Below, in pieces: positions 10,434-22,337 of a stretch of 64,000 nucleotides of DNA (within the stretch, counting starts at the first letter, position 1; the number at the start of each line of letters is the position of its first letter). The DNA lies in assembly GCA_964020085.1 (NCBI GenBank), contig CAXHUQ010000250.1, positions 93,701 to 157,700 on the forward strand, in the 5' to 3' direction. Under the pieces are notes generated by a model. That model saw only the letters and a program-made list of their open reading frames with translations. It had not been told where the DNA came from and did not search any database. Position numbers and translations under genes: made by a program. Source of the DNA: Micromussa lordhowensis. Taxonomy: Eukaryota; Cnidaria; Anthozoa; Scleractinia; Lobophylliidae.

Positions 10434-13400
10434 ATGAATAGCGTCTGCTTTAATGTTCTTTCCTTAAATGTTAGAGGAATTCGTGATCTCAACAAACGTA
10501 AATCGATCTTTACATGGACTAGGAACCAGAAAGCGGATATTATTTTTTTGCAAGAGACATTTAGTACGCCAGATGTTTTTGATAGTTGGAAATTTCAGTG
10601 GCCCGGAGATATGTATTATTCGCACGGATCAAATCATAGCAAAGGCGTTCTGGTGTTAATACGTGAGACCCTTCAATTCGAGTTGAAGTCGGTCAAGAAA
10701 GATAGTCATGGCAGATTTGTCATTGTTGAGGCGTTAGTTCAAGATTCTCCTGTTCTGTTGATCAATATTTATGCTCCTAATAATATCTCTGACGCTATTG
10801 ACTTCTACGAAAGCCTCAGGACTACTTTACTTGAGAGCGTCTATGACCAGGACTACAAGTTCATCATGGGAGGCGATTTTAATGTGTCATTAAGTCTTCA
10901 ATTGGATAGCTATGGAAGTAAAACAGAAAAAAAAGACATGGTAACCAAAATCCGCGAGTTAATGTTAGACTTTAACCTGGTAGATATATGGAGACTTAGG
11001 AACCCGGATAAAAAGCGCTACACGTGGAAACAAAATAAGCCTTTAGTCCAACGTCGGCTAGACTACTGGCTAATAAGTGATGATTTTCAAGATGACGTGG
11101 ACAAAACAGGTATAATTTCTGCCATTAAAACAGACCACGCCGCTATTGTGCTCCAGGTTAACAGTGTTGAAAAGCAACCTACTGGACCGTCATATTGGAA
11201 ATTTAATTCTAGCCTGTTAGAAGATCCAGAATACATAAACCTTATAAAAGACAACGTTCCCTCGTGGCTAGAAGAATTTAATGATGTGTTAGACAAAGCC
11301 CTTTTGTGGGATTTAATTAAATACAAAATAAGACAAGTAACAATGAAATATAGCAAAACAAAGGCAAGGGAAAGGAGAAGTCGTTTTGGGAAATCGAGAA
11401 TAAATTGAAAGAATGCCAAGAGATTTTTGACTCTAATCCGACAGAAAATAATGCTGTACAGCTGGAAACGATCAAATCTGAGTACAACTCACTGTACGAC
11501 TATATTATTCAAGGTAATGTTATTCGTTCTAGAACCAATTGGTATGAACATGGTGAGAAAAATAACAAATATTTCCTAAATTTAGAAAGTAGAAAGATGA
11601 GCAATTCTTGCGTCCGCAAAGTTTTCGACAAAGGCGGTAAATTAATAACTAATCCTAAATTAATTTTATCAGAATTGTACGACTTCTATACTGAATTGTA
11701 CTCTAACTGCAATCCACCCAATCATAACAATGTAAGCGAAGCGTTTCTTGACCAATGCCGTTTGCCAACTTTAAACGAAGATGCTAAACAAACTTGTGAA
11801 GGGGTTCTTACAAAGGGGGAGTGTTTTAAAGCTCTACAAACGTTTAAAAACGGAAAATCTCCAGGTAACGATGGCTTGACAGCAGAATTTTATCAAGTAT
11901 TTTGGCCCACCTTAGGACATTTGTTAGTCGACTCCTTAAATAGTTCTTATGAAAAAGGAGAATTGGCAAACTCCCAAAAACAAGGAATTATAAAACTTAT
12001 TGAGAAGAAAAACAAAGATAAAAGATATGTTGCCAATTGGAGACCCATTTCTCTGTTAAATGTGGATGTTAAGATCGCGTCCAAAGCTATAACATTAAGA
12101 CTCGAGAAAGTTCTTTCCGATTTAATTAGTGCTGATCAGTGCGCATATGTGAAAGGAAGGAACATCTTTGATGCAGTACGGACTATAGGTGATATTATGG
12201 ACTATACAAAATTATACAATCTCCCCGGTCTCATGGTGACTATTGACTTTGAGAAAGCATTTGATTCCTTAAGTTGGAACTTCCTTTTCAAGACCTTGGA
12301 AAAGTTCAATTTTGGAGAATCCTTTATTAAGTGGATATGTCTGTTCTATCCTAATATATCCAGCTGCATTATGAATAATGGTGTAGCATCTCCTCTTTTT
12401 TCAATCGGAAGAGGGGTTAGACAGGGAGACCCTCTCTCGCCTTATTTATTTATTTTAGCCTTAGAAACCCTCCTTACCGTTATCAAACAGACTCGAGATA
12501 TAAAAGGGATAGTAGTAGAAAACAAAGAAATCAAATGTATTGCCTTTGCCGATGACTTAACAAACTTTTTACGCGATAAGCAATCGTATGACTCTCTTAG
12601 TTCCTTATTGAACACATATGGTGAATGTTCAGGACTTAAACTAAATAAGGACAAAAAAGAAGCCTACTGGTTAGGGAGTTCCTATCGAGATCATGAAGCT
12701 CTCGATATAAATAAGGTGAACGAGCCAATTAAAATACTGGGTATATTTTTTACTTATGATCAGCGTAAAAGTAGAGAGCTTAACTTCGATCTTACTTTAA
12801 AGTCAATAAGAAAGTCTTTAAGTTGCTGGCAATGGAGAAACCTAACATTAATTGGTAAAATTCAGTTAGTCAAAACATTCGCTATGCCTAAGTTTATGTA
12901 TCGAGCGTCCCTTATTTCCTTTGATAAGGATATAATTAAAAGCATAAATTCTGTGATATTCAATTTTGTGTTGAGTGGCAAAGACAAAATCAAAAGATTG
13001 GCTTTAATTGGTGAATACGAAGATGGTGGCCTCAAAATGCCTCACCCTGAGTCTTTAATTAAAACTCAAAGAATTGCGTGTCTTGCAAGGTATTTAGATG
13101 ATAATAGTAGCCCGTGGAAAGTCTTCTTGTCTCATTATCTTAAGAACGTAGGAACCAGTTTTCTGCTTCATTGCAATTTTAATCCATTGTGCCTACCCTG
13201 TAAATTACCTATTTTTTATAAAGAATGTCTTGAAGTTTGGTCTGACTTTAATGGTAATCACGATATGATAGCTACAAAACAGGACGTTTTAAACGTGATT
13301 ATCTGGAACAACCAGAACCTCTTGATTAACAAGGAATCAATATACAATAAGAGAATAAAAGAAGCAGGTTTCGTGAAACTCGGAGATATTCTCTCGGCAA

Positions 13401-14182
13401 ACGATTCAAAGTTAAAAAAGTGGGATGCTTTTAGAGAGAATAATCTTTCCTTGTCAGATTATTTACTCCTACAAGGCGTTTTTTCCGCCATTCCCCCTAA
13501 CTGGAAACTGCTCCTTAGAGATGGAGAGAATCATAACAACCGAATTGACAAAACTGTTTCAGACAATGTTGTTGAAGATATAATTAGAATGACTTCAAAA
13601 TCAATCTATTCCACCCTAGTTAAACGAATCCAGATTCCTCCGACTGCCCAATCTAAGTTTAATTCCTTATACAACATTTCAGATATCACAGACTGGAAAA
13701 ATCTTTATTTACTTCCGGGCCGAGTCTCTCTTGACACCAGAACGAGAGCCTTTCAATACAAAATCCTAAATCGCATTCTTTACACCAACAGAATTCTATA
13801 TAAAATGAATTTGGTTCCTTCTCCGATGTGCACGTTTTGTGGAGATCACGAAGAAACTCCCGAGCATCTTCTCATCAGCTGTACCTATACTAAAAACTTT
13901 TGGCTTTCGGTTATTTCTTGGCTAAATGTTCACAATATGAAAATTGATAAGCTTGATGAGATAACGATCCTCTTTGGTATTCCCGATAATAACCCAGCGA
14001 ATTGTTTGTTAAATCACATAATTATTCTTGGGAAATATACCATTTACTCATGTCGTTGTAAAAATATCAAGCCGTCTGTATCCTTACTGAAGGCTAAAAT
14101 AACTGAAACTCGGAAACTTGAATCTTTAATTGCAAAAAAGAATAAAAAAGAATCTATTCATTATAAAAAATGGGAATCGTAA
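10434..14182 (+). pseudogene. LINE ORF2: endonuclease and reverse transcriptase, one frameshift
   Basis: Reading starts at ATG 10434 and needs one frame change near the T-run at 11384-11387; the downstream frame runs to 14182, about 1,250 codons in all. The endonuclease shows LNVRGIRD, a FLQETF glutamate, GGDFNV and KTDHAAI, which is the APE-like active-site order. The reverse transcriptase shows IDFEKAFDSLSW (motif A), GVRQGDPLSPYLF (motif B) and AFADDL (motif C). Near the C-terminus a CTFC...EHLLISC segment forms the CCHC-like zinc finger of this clade. The enzyme nicks target DNA and copies the element's RNA by target-primed reverse transcription. The single indel may be decay or a homopolymer error. 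Confidence 0.9.
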
Positions 14183-14461
14183 TAACATGTTTTCCTAATA
14201 GTTATATATGCAGTTGTGTATACAAACGCTCTACTCAAAAGAAATTTGTTTAAATATCTGTACAAATTATTATATAGGTTTATATTATTAACTACACCAT
14301 AATCTATATCTAGCTGACTGTGAATAAAATGTAATGTAAGTCAGTTGTAATTAGTGTTAGTGAGTAGCGTAAGCGTTAGTGTAATTAAATTTATATTTGT
14401 TTGTATTACTCTAGTATTTGTGCTTTAAGTAAAATAAAAAAAAAATAAAAAAATAAAAAAA

Positions 14462-14476
14462 ATAACTATGCAATTA
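14462..14476 (+). repeat. Target-site duplication, right of LINE
   Basis: Exact copy of 9025-9039. Confidence 0.9.
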
Positions 14477-14595
14477 ATGATTTAGTTCAACAGATTTAAA
14501 CAGTTATTATTAAGGGTTTACTTCCAGTTCACAAAGGTAACCATTGTCAAAACAGGAACTGGTAAATAGAGATTCACTTTTTTTTCTCCATATAT

Positions 14596-15328
14596 TTAAA
14601 GAACCTGCTGAAAAAAGCTTTTCTTCTCTTCATTTATCTCTCTAGCCAGCTTCAGTTTTGCTTCTTCAACTTTTTCTCTTTTTTCGGCATAGTCTTTTAG
14701 AAAGTTTAGCATGTCTGCTGCTGATGAACGGCTTCTTGGCCGTTTACGGCATCTTACTTTCTTTTGATCATGTGACACTTTCTCTGGTTCATCTGTGTCA
14801 TCTTCATCTTCATCCGGATCATTACAGTCTTTGCTAGAGGAAAGTAACCCCACTTTCTGGGCTGAGCTTTCTACTGTATAGGTTGACTTAACAGTGACAT
14901 CTTTGTCCAAGCACTCAGACATATCCTCAAAGAATTTCCAATCTTTCTGATCATTTCCTGACTTGTTGTTATGGTCTTCCACCACCTTATGTTGTGAGAC
15001 AAGCTTCCCCCATTTTCTGAGGCACTGATCGCGCGTCACTGTTTCCTTTGACTTTTTGTTGAATTCAAATGCAATGATTGCAAAAACTTCCTTTTTTGAC
15101 TTTTCCCCTCAGTTATTAAATGCTTAAACTGTTTCCACAGTGCAATGAGCAGTTTCGCATGTGTCTCCTCCCATCTCACCAATCTGTAGTATGAACCAGT
15201 TCCATCATGTTGCACACCACTAGAACTTGATTCACTACTGTTGCTGATGATTGAACTTGGGGTATCTGGCCTGCTAAAAGACATTAGTGTAGATGGGCTC
15301 AATACATCCTGCAGGATATTATTCTCAT
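14596..15328 (-). pseudogene. Myb/SANT-like protein, Harbinger partner
   Basis: The exon begins after the acceptor gatatgcag at 15329. A Ser/Pro-rich lead is followed by a three-helix Myb/SANT-like domain with tryptophans (VRWEETHAKLL, LWKQF, RDQCLRKWGKL, DWKFFEDM). Next are an acidic DEDEDDTDE stretch, a basic nuclear-localisation-like RCRKRPRSR, and a C-terminal helix rich in Lys/Glu. One frame change within the domain lies near 15088-15110, in a GGGGAAAA/AAAAAA context. Harbinger elements encode such a DNA-binding partner that carries the transposase to the nucleus and to element ends; that role is inferred from family and location. It converges on the transposase with the LINE between them. 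Confidence 0.65.
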
Positions 15329-15384
15329 CTGCATATCAAAACCATATGTAAAAACATTAAAAGAGGGTCTGAATGGTGGGGGTC

Positions 15385-15555
15385 TTCATGTCGGTTGTCG
15401 GATAAAATTCCATTATACTTTGTCGGTTGTCGGTTAAAATTTTCAACCTTTGTCGGTTGTTAGTACATCCCAATTATTTTTTATCGCTAGTTGGTAATTT
15501 CTTCCACGTAGTCAGTTATATTTTGTAGCCCTTTGTCGCTAGTCGGTTAACCCCA
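15385..15555. repeat. Short repeats of tgtcggttgtcggttaaaat type
   Basis: Variants of tgtcggttgtcgg recur near 15391, 15420 and 15450, with looser ones (cgctagtcggttaa) to about 15550. They may be subterminal repeats of a DNA transposon; no partner array was found on the left side of the Harbinger unit. Confidence 0.5.
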
Positions 15556-16176
15556 TTCACAAGGCTCTCTTAAAACATGGAAAGCCAAAAATTTAACGTA
15601 TAGGCGCTACGCTAAGACGAACAACGAGGATATTCATTAACTGCGGTACTACTTTTTGGGACCTGGTTGTATTCTACTTCACAGACTTAACTAAACTCAT
15701 TGCTGGTACACAACACCACAAGTGCGCTAAATTAGGAAAGCTTCCTAATGCTTCTGTGGTTTTCCACATGAAGAACCACTCCAAGAGAGCGTATATTACT
15801 CCTATTACTCACCACAGTGGAGCAAGGTTTCAGGAACACACTCATGAGTTAAAAGAAGGGACATGTCGGGTGCCAGCAGGCCACAAGTTCCACACTGAAA
15901 CATTTGTGAAGCCATCTTTGATGATTGATGAACTCAGTAGCCTCGCTAGCAAAGGCGATCCAAGCCAAAAGGCCTGGAACTAGTAAAACAAGCAAATGGA
16001 ACTCACATTTTCCATTCGGAAATTCTGTTTGGGAATTTTGGACTACCTTTCAAGAAATCCTTCCCAAGAAAATTTCTGTTCGGGGAGACAAAATTAATCT
16101 TTCCATTTACATTCCATCCGTAATTTCCGGATTTTTTAGGTAAATGGTAAACAACCATGGTTTTCAACTAATATGT
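15556..16176. other. No recognised gene
   Basis: One open frame (about 15743-15983, +) encodes roughly 80 residues with several His and Cys but no domain I know. The AT-rich stretch 15990-16130 has repeated ttccattc/gaaattct motifs. Confidence 0.4.
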
Positions 16177-16193
16177 AGAGATGTACTTTTTAG
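16177..16193 (+). repeat. Target-site duplication, left of Penelope element
   Basis: agagatgtactttttag is identical to 17970-17986. Confidence 0.9.
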
Positions 16194-16541
16194 GATAAAC
16201 ACGAGCGATATAAAATAAATAGAACGACGTTTCGATGACTCCATGTCATCATTATCGAGTTCGAATTACATGATAGAATTGATTGTATATATAGTAATAG
16301 AAGTGTGAAAATATGTGAGAAATTGAAAAAGGTATTTAAATATTCAAATGTTATGTAAAAAGTTTGGCGCGAACAGAATCCGATTGCGTGTTAAGTTTTG
16401 GTTTTATGTTCCTGATGAACAGCATCTCGTAGATTAAACAGTCAAACTTTGTGCGACATTTCTTTAGGACTCTAAACTGGTCTTGTAGATTAGTCGGTTG
16501 CAGCCTGTGTTCTTCTTGCAAGTGTTTACCAATAGCAGAAT
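16192..16541 (-). repeat. Inverted 3'-end copy (left arm)
   Basis: This arm is the reverse complement of 17592-17941 with no mismatch I could find by eye. It contains the antisense of the last ~60 codons of the endonuclease. Confidence 0.9.
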
Positions 16542-16545
16542 AGCA

Positions 16546-17782
16546 GAATCTCAACGAGAATGATATCCTTGTATCGTACGATGTTTCTGCTTTGTTTACA
16601 AGTGTCCCCTTGGAAGAAACGATCCAGATTCTCGCTAACAAAGCCTTTGCTCAGAACTGGTTCAACGAAACGCATCAGTTAAACATCACCCAGGATGATC
16701 TTGTTGAATTATTGAGGGTTGCTACAAAACATCAGCTTTTTCAGTTCAACGGACATCTCTATGAACAAATTGACGGAGTTGCCATGGGCTCTCCCCTAGG
16801 CCCTCTAATGGCGAATGCTTTCATGTGCTCTATTGAAGAGAAGCTGAAAAGCGGAAACAAATTGCCTTCCTTCTACAGAAGATACGTGGACGATACCTTA
16901 ACCATGGTTCCGGATATTCCATCTGCCGAAGCCTTTTTGACAACATTGAATGAGTCCCATCCTTCCATTACCTTCCCGATGGAAATAACAACCAACAATA
17001 AGCTACCCTTCGTTGGAATGGAAATTGAAATGAAAGGAAATCAATTAACAACACGGGTCCACAGAAAAACAACCCACAAAGGCCTCTTACTACACTATCA
17101 AAGTCACGTTGACAATAAGTATAAACACTCACTCTTGAAAACAATGTTAATTCGCGCACATCGACTTTCATCTTCTCCGGATCTTTTTGCTGATGAATGT
17201 AACAACTTGAGGTCGATGTTCCTGAAATTGAAGTATCCTCCGCGACTTATTGAATCGACAATCAACCGTTTCGTCCGTTCACAAGATCAACCCGAACCAC
17301 AGCACCAATTCCCTCAAGATCAACCCATTAGAATTGTCTTGCCATTTAAAGATCAGAGGTCGGCCGACGCTGTACGAAAAGATCTCAGCGAACTCAGCAA
17401 GAAAATTGGAAGTGATTTGCGCCCAGTGTTTACTAGTAGAAAGATCATTGATGACATCAAAGATGTGGAGGTCAAACCTCCCCTAATTAACCAACATTGC
17501 GTTGTTTACAAATTTTCATGTGATCTGTGTGATACAGATTATGTCGGATACACATCACGACACCTCTTTCAACGCATCGCCGAACATAAACATTCTGCTA
17601 TTGGTAAACACTTGCAAGAAGAACACAGGCTGCAACCGACTAATCTACAAGACCAGTTTAGAGTCCTAAAGAAATGTCGCACAAAGTTTGACTGTTTAAT
17701 CTACGAGATGCTGTTCATCAGGAACATAAAACCAAAACTTAACACGCAATCGGATTCTGTTCGCGCCAAACTTTTTACATAA
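16546..17782 (+). pseudogene. Penelope reverse transcriptase with GIY-YIG endonuclease, 5'-truncated
   Basis: The open frame begins directly at the junction with the inverted arm. Reverse transcriptase motifs are SYDVSALFTSVP (motif A), GVAMGSPLGPLMANAF (motif B) and YRRYVDDTL (motif C). A linker with QPEPQHQF follows, and then a GIY-YIG domain with VVYKFSCDLC, DYVGYT and the FDCLIYEMLF helix. GIY-YIG nucleases of this clade nick the target so that the RT can prime on it. The fingers domain and everything N-terminal to motif A are missing, so no functional protein is expected. An ATG at 16592 exists but lies inside motif A. Confidence 0.9.
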
Positions 17783-17941
17783 CATTTGAATATTTAAATA
17801 CCTTTTTCAATTTCTCACATATTTTCACACTTCTATTACTATATATACAATCAATTCTATCATGTAATTCGAACTCGATAATGATGACATGGAGTCATCG
17901 AAACGTCGTTCTATTTATTTTATATCGCTCGTGTTTATCCT
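17592..17941 (+). repeat. Penelope 3' end (right arm of inverted repeat)
   Basis: Reverse complement of 16192-16541. It includes the end of the endonuclease frame and the 3' UTR. Confidence 0.9.
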
Positions 17942-17969
17942 AAAGTGTTTTACGAAACCTTTTATCATC

Positions 17970-17986
17970 AGAGATGTACTTTTTAG
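17970..17986 (+). repeat. Target-site duplication, right of Penelope element
   Basis: Exact copy of 16177-16193. Confidence 0.9.
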
Positions 17987-18305
17987 CAGGAAAAAATTTC
18001 TGCTCACAAAATAATTTTTTTTGATTATCAAAAATATGATGGTCATGTCCTTTCAAGACAGCCAGCACTTCACTTCAATGTAAAAATTAATTTTTAAAAA
18101 ATATGTTGCTTCCTTTTATTTACAGGATAGTGTTGTCATGAAAACTATGCTTGTCAGACGTGAAGTTTCCTTCCAAAATTATGGCTCCTAGAATTGTTTG
18201 AATTGTAGCCTAACTGAACAAAGGAACCTTGAACACAGCCAAACACTTCTTTGAGTGATGACAAAGGAAGAATTGCCTAGTGCATCTAGATATTGATTGT
18301 CAAGT
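17987..18305. other. No gene recognised
   Basis: AT-rich sequence between the Penelope and BEL elements, with no domain or repeat identified. Confidence 0.5.
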
Positions 18306-18421
18306 TGTACCGAAACTGTACGCGGTACACTCTCACTCACGATTGATTCCACTGATTCCACACCACTTATATGTTCTTTTTAACCTCTTTAATGTCGATG
18401 TCCACTCCTCGATCTTTTTTA
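18306..18421 (-). repeat. 3' LTR segment shared with 23924-24039
   Basis: It starts tgtacc on the plus strand, so the minus-strand LTR ends in CA. It contains acatataag, a TATA-like box on the minus strand. The true LTR may continue to about 18555, where a pyrimidine-rich plus-strand tract (polypurine on minus) adjoins the integrase ORF. Confidence 0.7.
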
Positions 18422-18599
18422 TATCCGATTTTTACATTGTGTCATGATCAAAAACAACTCTCTCCGATTACAACTGTCAATCAAAATAAATCACTAAATA
18501 ACTAAATAACGCAATCGTCACGAAATGTCTCTTCCGGTTAATATTGTAACTCTAGTTTCCGGTCACACTAAAAATTAACCTTTCTTAATTTTTACTCTC

Positions 18600-20243
18600 T
18601 CAGTGTCCATTAGAGTCTTGCTCAGCAATGAGCTTTATTTTCGCTCTCGCATCATCAGCTGCCTTCCTCTTTGGTACACTTCTGATTGGCTCTTGGCTCG
18701 CACTTTCGTTTCCCTCTGCTGGTTCCTTGCAGCAGCTCCTTATTTCAAGGGGACACACGAGCTGAAGTGGGCGTCGGATTCTGTTTCCGTTGTGTAGTAA
18801 GACGACTCCCCTCACAACACCATCTCTCCCCTTGACTAGTTGGACCACTTTGCCTTTCTTCCACTCCCCTCGGTTTCTGTTCTCTTCTACCACTAGGACA
18901 ATCTCCCCTATCTCCGGCATTTGTTGCTTGTCCCTCCTGTTTACTCTGTGTGCTTCCATCAAACTGTGGACATACTCGTTCTGCCAACGGCTCCACGCAT
19001 GTTCTCTGGCATTCTTTAGGCGTCTGTGTAGCTTGGTGACTTCCTCCTCGTCAACCTCAATATCCTCCAAGTCATAAGCGTTTTGGCCCCACATGAGTAT
19101 GTTTGGCGTCAAGGTTTGTGGTTCGCCCTCATCACTCTCCACGTACGTCAGGGGTCGATTGTTGAGGTGTTTCTCGATGTCCATGATCACCACTTCAAGC
19201 TGTTGGAAGGTGAGGTGTGTGTGTTTCCTAGCGTTTTGTACGCCGTTTTCTTGACTTCTTTGATAAGCCTTTCGTACATGCCTCCCCACCATGGAGACTT
19301 GGAGAGGTTAAACTGCCATGTAATCTCTTGCTGTGCGAGATAATTTTGCAACTTCTCACTTTTGCGAATCCTTTTGATCCATGTTGCCGTAGCCTTGAAT
19401 GTCGCAGCGTTGTCTGAGACAATCTTCTCTGGTCTCGTTCGTCTTGTTATGAAGGCATTTAGCTTCCTTTGGAATTCTTCGGCTGTCTGGCTTCTGATAA
19501 GTTCCAGGTGAACTGCTCTCGATGTGGCACATGTGAAGATTAGTACATACGCCTTCTCCTCTTTCGTCTTTCCTTCTTTGCACTTCAGCGGTCCTCCAAA
19601 GTCTACACCCACGTACTGGAAAGGGCGACTGACGTTAGTACGAAACTCCGGAAGGGCTGAAGTGGTTGGCTCTCCGTACGGTTTGGTGGCGAACACCTTG
19701 CATATGTTGCAGTCGCGAATCTCCTTCTTTACCAGAGTACGGAGTCGTGGTATCCACCATTCTTCCCTCAAGGTCGCCATTGTGTTGGCCACACCCAAGT
19801 GTTGTATTTGGGTATGAACGTGCTGGATTAGCTTCCGAGTGAACTGCGTATCTTCCAGATAGACTGGGTTGTACCCCTGGATTCTCCCCTTGCACTTGAG
19901 GAGGTTCGTCTCCTTGTTCTTGACTAACTCCCATCCAGGTTTCTTTAAGTCATCCGGTATTCCCTTCTGTGCTCTCTCCCCCCAGCGTCGTTTGGCTTCT
20001 GCGAGTTCTTCGGTACTCAATGGGCCTGATATCTTCTTTGATTGGGCGTGGCTGTTGGTGCTGAACCTCAGGGCCCAGGCAGTAATCCGTAGTGCTCTCC
20101 AATACGTGTTTCGCGAGAGTAGTTCATCCCACTCATCTGTCTCTTGGTTCTCTGTGCTACCCTCTTCCAGTTCCTTGGTCTTGGTTTGCACTTCCTCTCT
20201 TGTGTAAGCAACAATTTCCTTCAGTGGCTTCTCTTCCTCTTGA
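18600..20243 (-). pseudogene. BEL/Pao integrase and C-terminal domain, frameshifted
   Basis: Two overlapping frames (20191-19187 and 19292-18600) form one integrase region. The zinc-binding N-terminus shows [10 protein letters not shown] with CNICK downstream. The catalytic core shows [10 protein letters not shown] (Asp), IVSDNAATF (Asp) and [16 protein letters not shown] (Glu). After it comes the GEIVLVVEE...GEWKKGKV module (DUF5641-like) usual at the end of BEL integrases. The enzyme inserts reverse-transcribed cDNA. A frame change near 19235 separates the core from the C-terminal module, so this copy is broken. Confidence 0.85.
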
Positions 20244-20258
20244 TTCTTAGGTGTGCAT

Positions 20259-22337
20259 CTAATGATTGGCTGGGGTGGCCAGTCCTCCTTTGTCAGTAGC
20301 CAGGTTGGTCCCTCCGTACCATTCGTTCTCTCCCATCTTGTTTAGGGGTGCGCCTCTACTTCCTAGATCAGCAAGGTTTCGTTCTGTAGGGCAATATTTC
20401 CACTCGATTCCGACTTCTTCTGTTATCTGGGCCATTTTCGGCACTCTGTTCTCGACGAATACCTTCCAAGACTTTCCGGGGTTTAAGATCCAGTACAAGG
20501 CTACCATGCTATCCATCCAGACTTAGATGCTTCCCAGTGGCCATCCTCTCAGGGCATTGTGGAGATTCTTTGCCAAGTTTGCCGCCATTTGACCACCAAC
20601 CAGTTCTAACCTTGCTATGGTAGTGTCTCTCTTGGAGATTCTTGATTTCGATGTAAGAAGGCCCTTGTCCACGCCTTCACTGTGTTCAACGACTGCTATG
20701 GCGGCAGCGCAGCAGGCCAGATTGCTTGCGTCGGCGAATATGTGTAAGTGCACTGTTTTGGTCTTTGTTGCGTTCCTCATGATGCTTCTTGGCACTGTCA
20801 TGCTCTTTAACTGCTTCGTCCACGTGGTCCACTGTTTCTTTAGGGGATCTGAGATCTCTCCATTCCATCCGTTCTTTTCGTCGCACGCCTCTCTGTAAAT
20901 CCGCTTTCCTTCCACAGTTGTTGGTGACAATATTCCAAGGGGGTCGTAAATGCTGCCCAAGTGGCTGAGAATCGTTTTCTTGGTAACATGCTCTTCCTCA
21001 ACTTGTTGTGGGATGGTTACTTCTATGGTGTCGTTTTGTTTGTCCCAGCGGAGGCCTAGTATTTTGCTTGGGTTGGCCATCCCGTCACTCTCTAGCTCTT
21101 GAAGGTTAGACTCCCATTTGTGTACTGGAAACCTTACCTCTTCCAGTACCTGGGTGGCTTCCGTCTTGAATCTTTTCATTTCTTCTGACCCTTGACCAGT
21201 CTGCATTAGGTTGTCCACGTATGTGTTCTCCCGAAGCGCTTGAACTGTTTCTTTGACCTCCTCTGGCTGTTGGCTGCAGTGATACTGTAAAGTCGCTCCT
21301 AGTATGAATGGGCTTGCCTCTGCTCCAAAAGGTACTCGCGTGAACCGGAAGTGTTCTTCTTTTCCATCTTTCTTGAATAGGAAGCGAAATGCATCCCTGT
21401 CTTCTTCCTTTATTCCAACTTAAAGAAACGCCTTTTCTATGTCCCCGAGTAGGATATCCGTCGACATTCTCGCTCTAATCAGTATGTCCCACATGAGTGG
21501 CTGTAAAGGCGGTCCTCTGTACATGCAGTCATTGATACTGTTGGCGAGGTAGTGAGGTTTTGCGCTTGCATCAAACACCATCCTGACCTTTGTTGTAGCC
21601 GCGTCCTCTCTGATTACTGGTTTGTGAGGCATGTAGAACACTCGGGTCCCTGTTGGATGATCGGGAACCTTTTCAATGACTCCGGTTTCTTCCTGGTTAG
21701 CCACAATTTTCTCGTACTCTTCCTTCAGTTTCATGTTCTGCTCCAGCTTCTTCTCTACTCTTTCTAGGCGTTGTCTGCTCTGCATCTCATTTGTCTCTGC
21801 TAGTTTCCGGCCTGGTATCCAAGGAACATTCACTTCGTACCTCCCATCGGCGTTTCTTGAAATGTTCTCATTAAACTCTGTGTGTACGTCCAGCTGGGAG
21901 CTCTCTCCCCGGTCCTCCACTCCCAACACGTCCAGGCTGTACAAACGCTCATAATCGCTCGCTTCTCTTGTGTACAGGCAGCCATCTGTTGCACGATCAC
22001 CGCCTTGAATGACCCAACCAAAGGTCGTCCCCTCGACTATCGGCTCCCCAGATTTCCCTTTGAACACATCTTCTGTCCTAATTCGGCAGTACGTACTGTC
22101 TCCCAGGATCAAATGGATTGTGTAGTCATCTCCCGTGTTCTTGTAAAATCGTTTGTCCTTTGTGTGCTCGTACTTCCATTTCAGGGTGCTAAGGTCTGGT
22201 CTCCGGATGGTCGTGAAGTCTGCCATCTTAGCTCCAGTGACTTCGATCCGCTCTCTCGCCTGTCCATCCACTGAATCTATTGTTAGGTCAAAAATAGGCA
22301 TGGACTGTTTCTGTGTTCCACTCAAGGTTACAATTTG
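20259..22337 (-). pseudogene. BEL/Pao reverse transcriptase and RNase H, with nonsense codons
   Basis: One frame runs from 22337 to 20259 with in-frame TAA at 21420-21422 and 20523-20525. The reverse transcriptase shows VRMVFDASAKP, motif A DIEKAFL, and motif C as TYVDNLM, that is YVDN rather than the usual YVDD. The RNase H-like part shows HIFADASN, a RLELVGGQMAA glutamate region and [11 protein letters not shown]. These domains copy RNA into DNA and degrade the template. A frame change near 20265 leads into the integrase frame. Confidence 0.85.

Larger units (their letters stand above)
9040..14461 (+). mobile_element. L1/Tx1-clade LINE retrotransposon, near full length
   Basis: The element has a short 5' UTR (97 nt), ORF1, a 421-nt spacer, ORF2, a 3' UTR and an A-rich tail with interspersed T (about 14429-14461). 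A 15-bp target duplication flanks it. L1/Tx1 membership rests on the L1-type RNA-binding ORF1 and an apurinic-type endonuclease joined to a reverse transcriptase in ORF2. It sits between the Harbinger transposase and its Myb-like partner, so it inserted into that older element. One frameshift in ORF2 makes this copy inactive unless it is a sequencing error. Confidence 0.92.
16194..17969 (+). mobile_element. Penelope-like element with inverted 3' fragment
   Basis: A single insertion is defined by the 17-bp target duplication. It consists of a 350-bp inverted copy of the element's own 3' end (16192-16541), then a reverse transcriptase that starts at motif A, a GIY-YIG endonuclease, and the 3' end itself (17592-17941). 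A 28-nt tail beyond the inverted repeat completes it. Penelope-like elements commonly insert as 5'-truncated, partly inverted copies, and this is a clear example. Confidence 0.9.
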
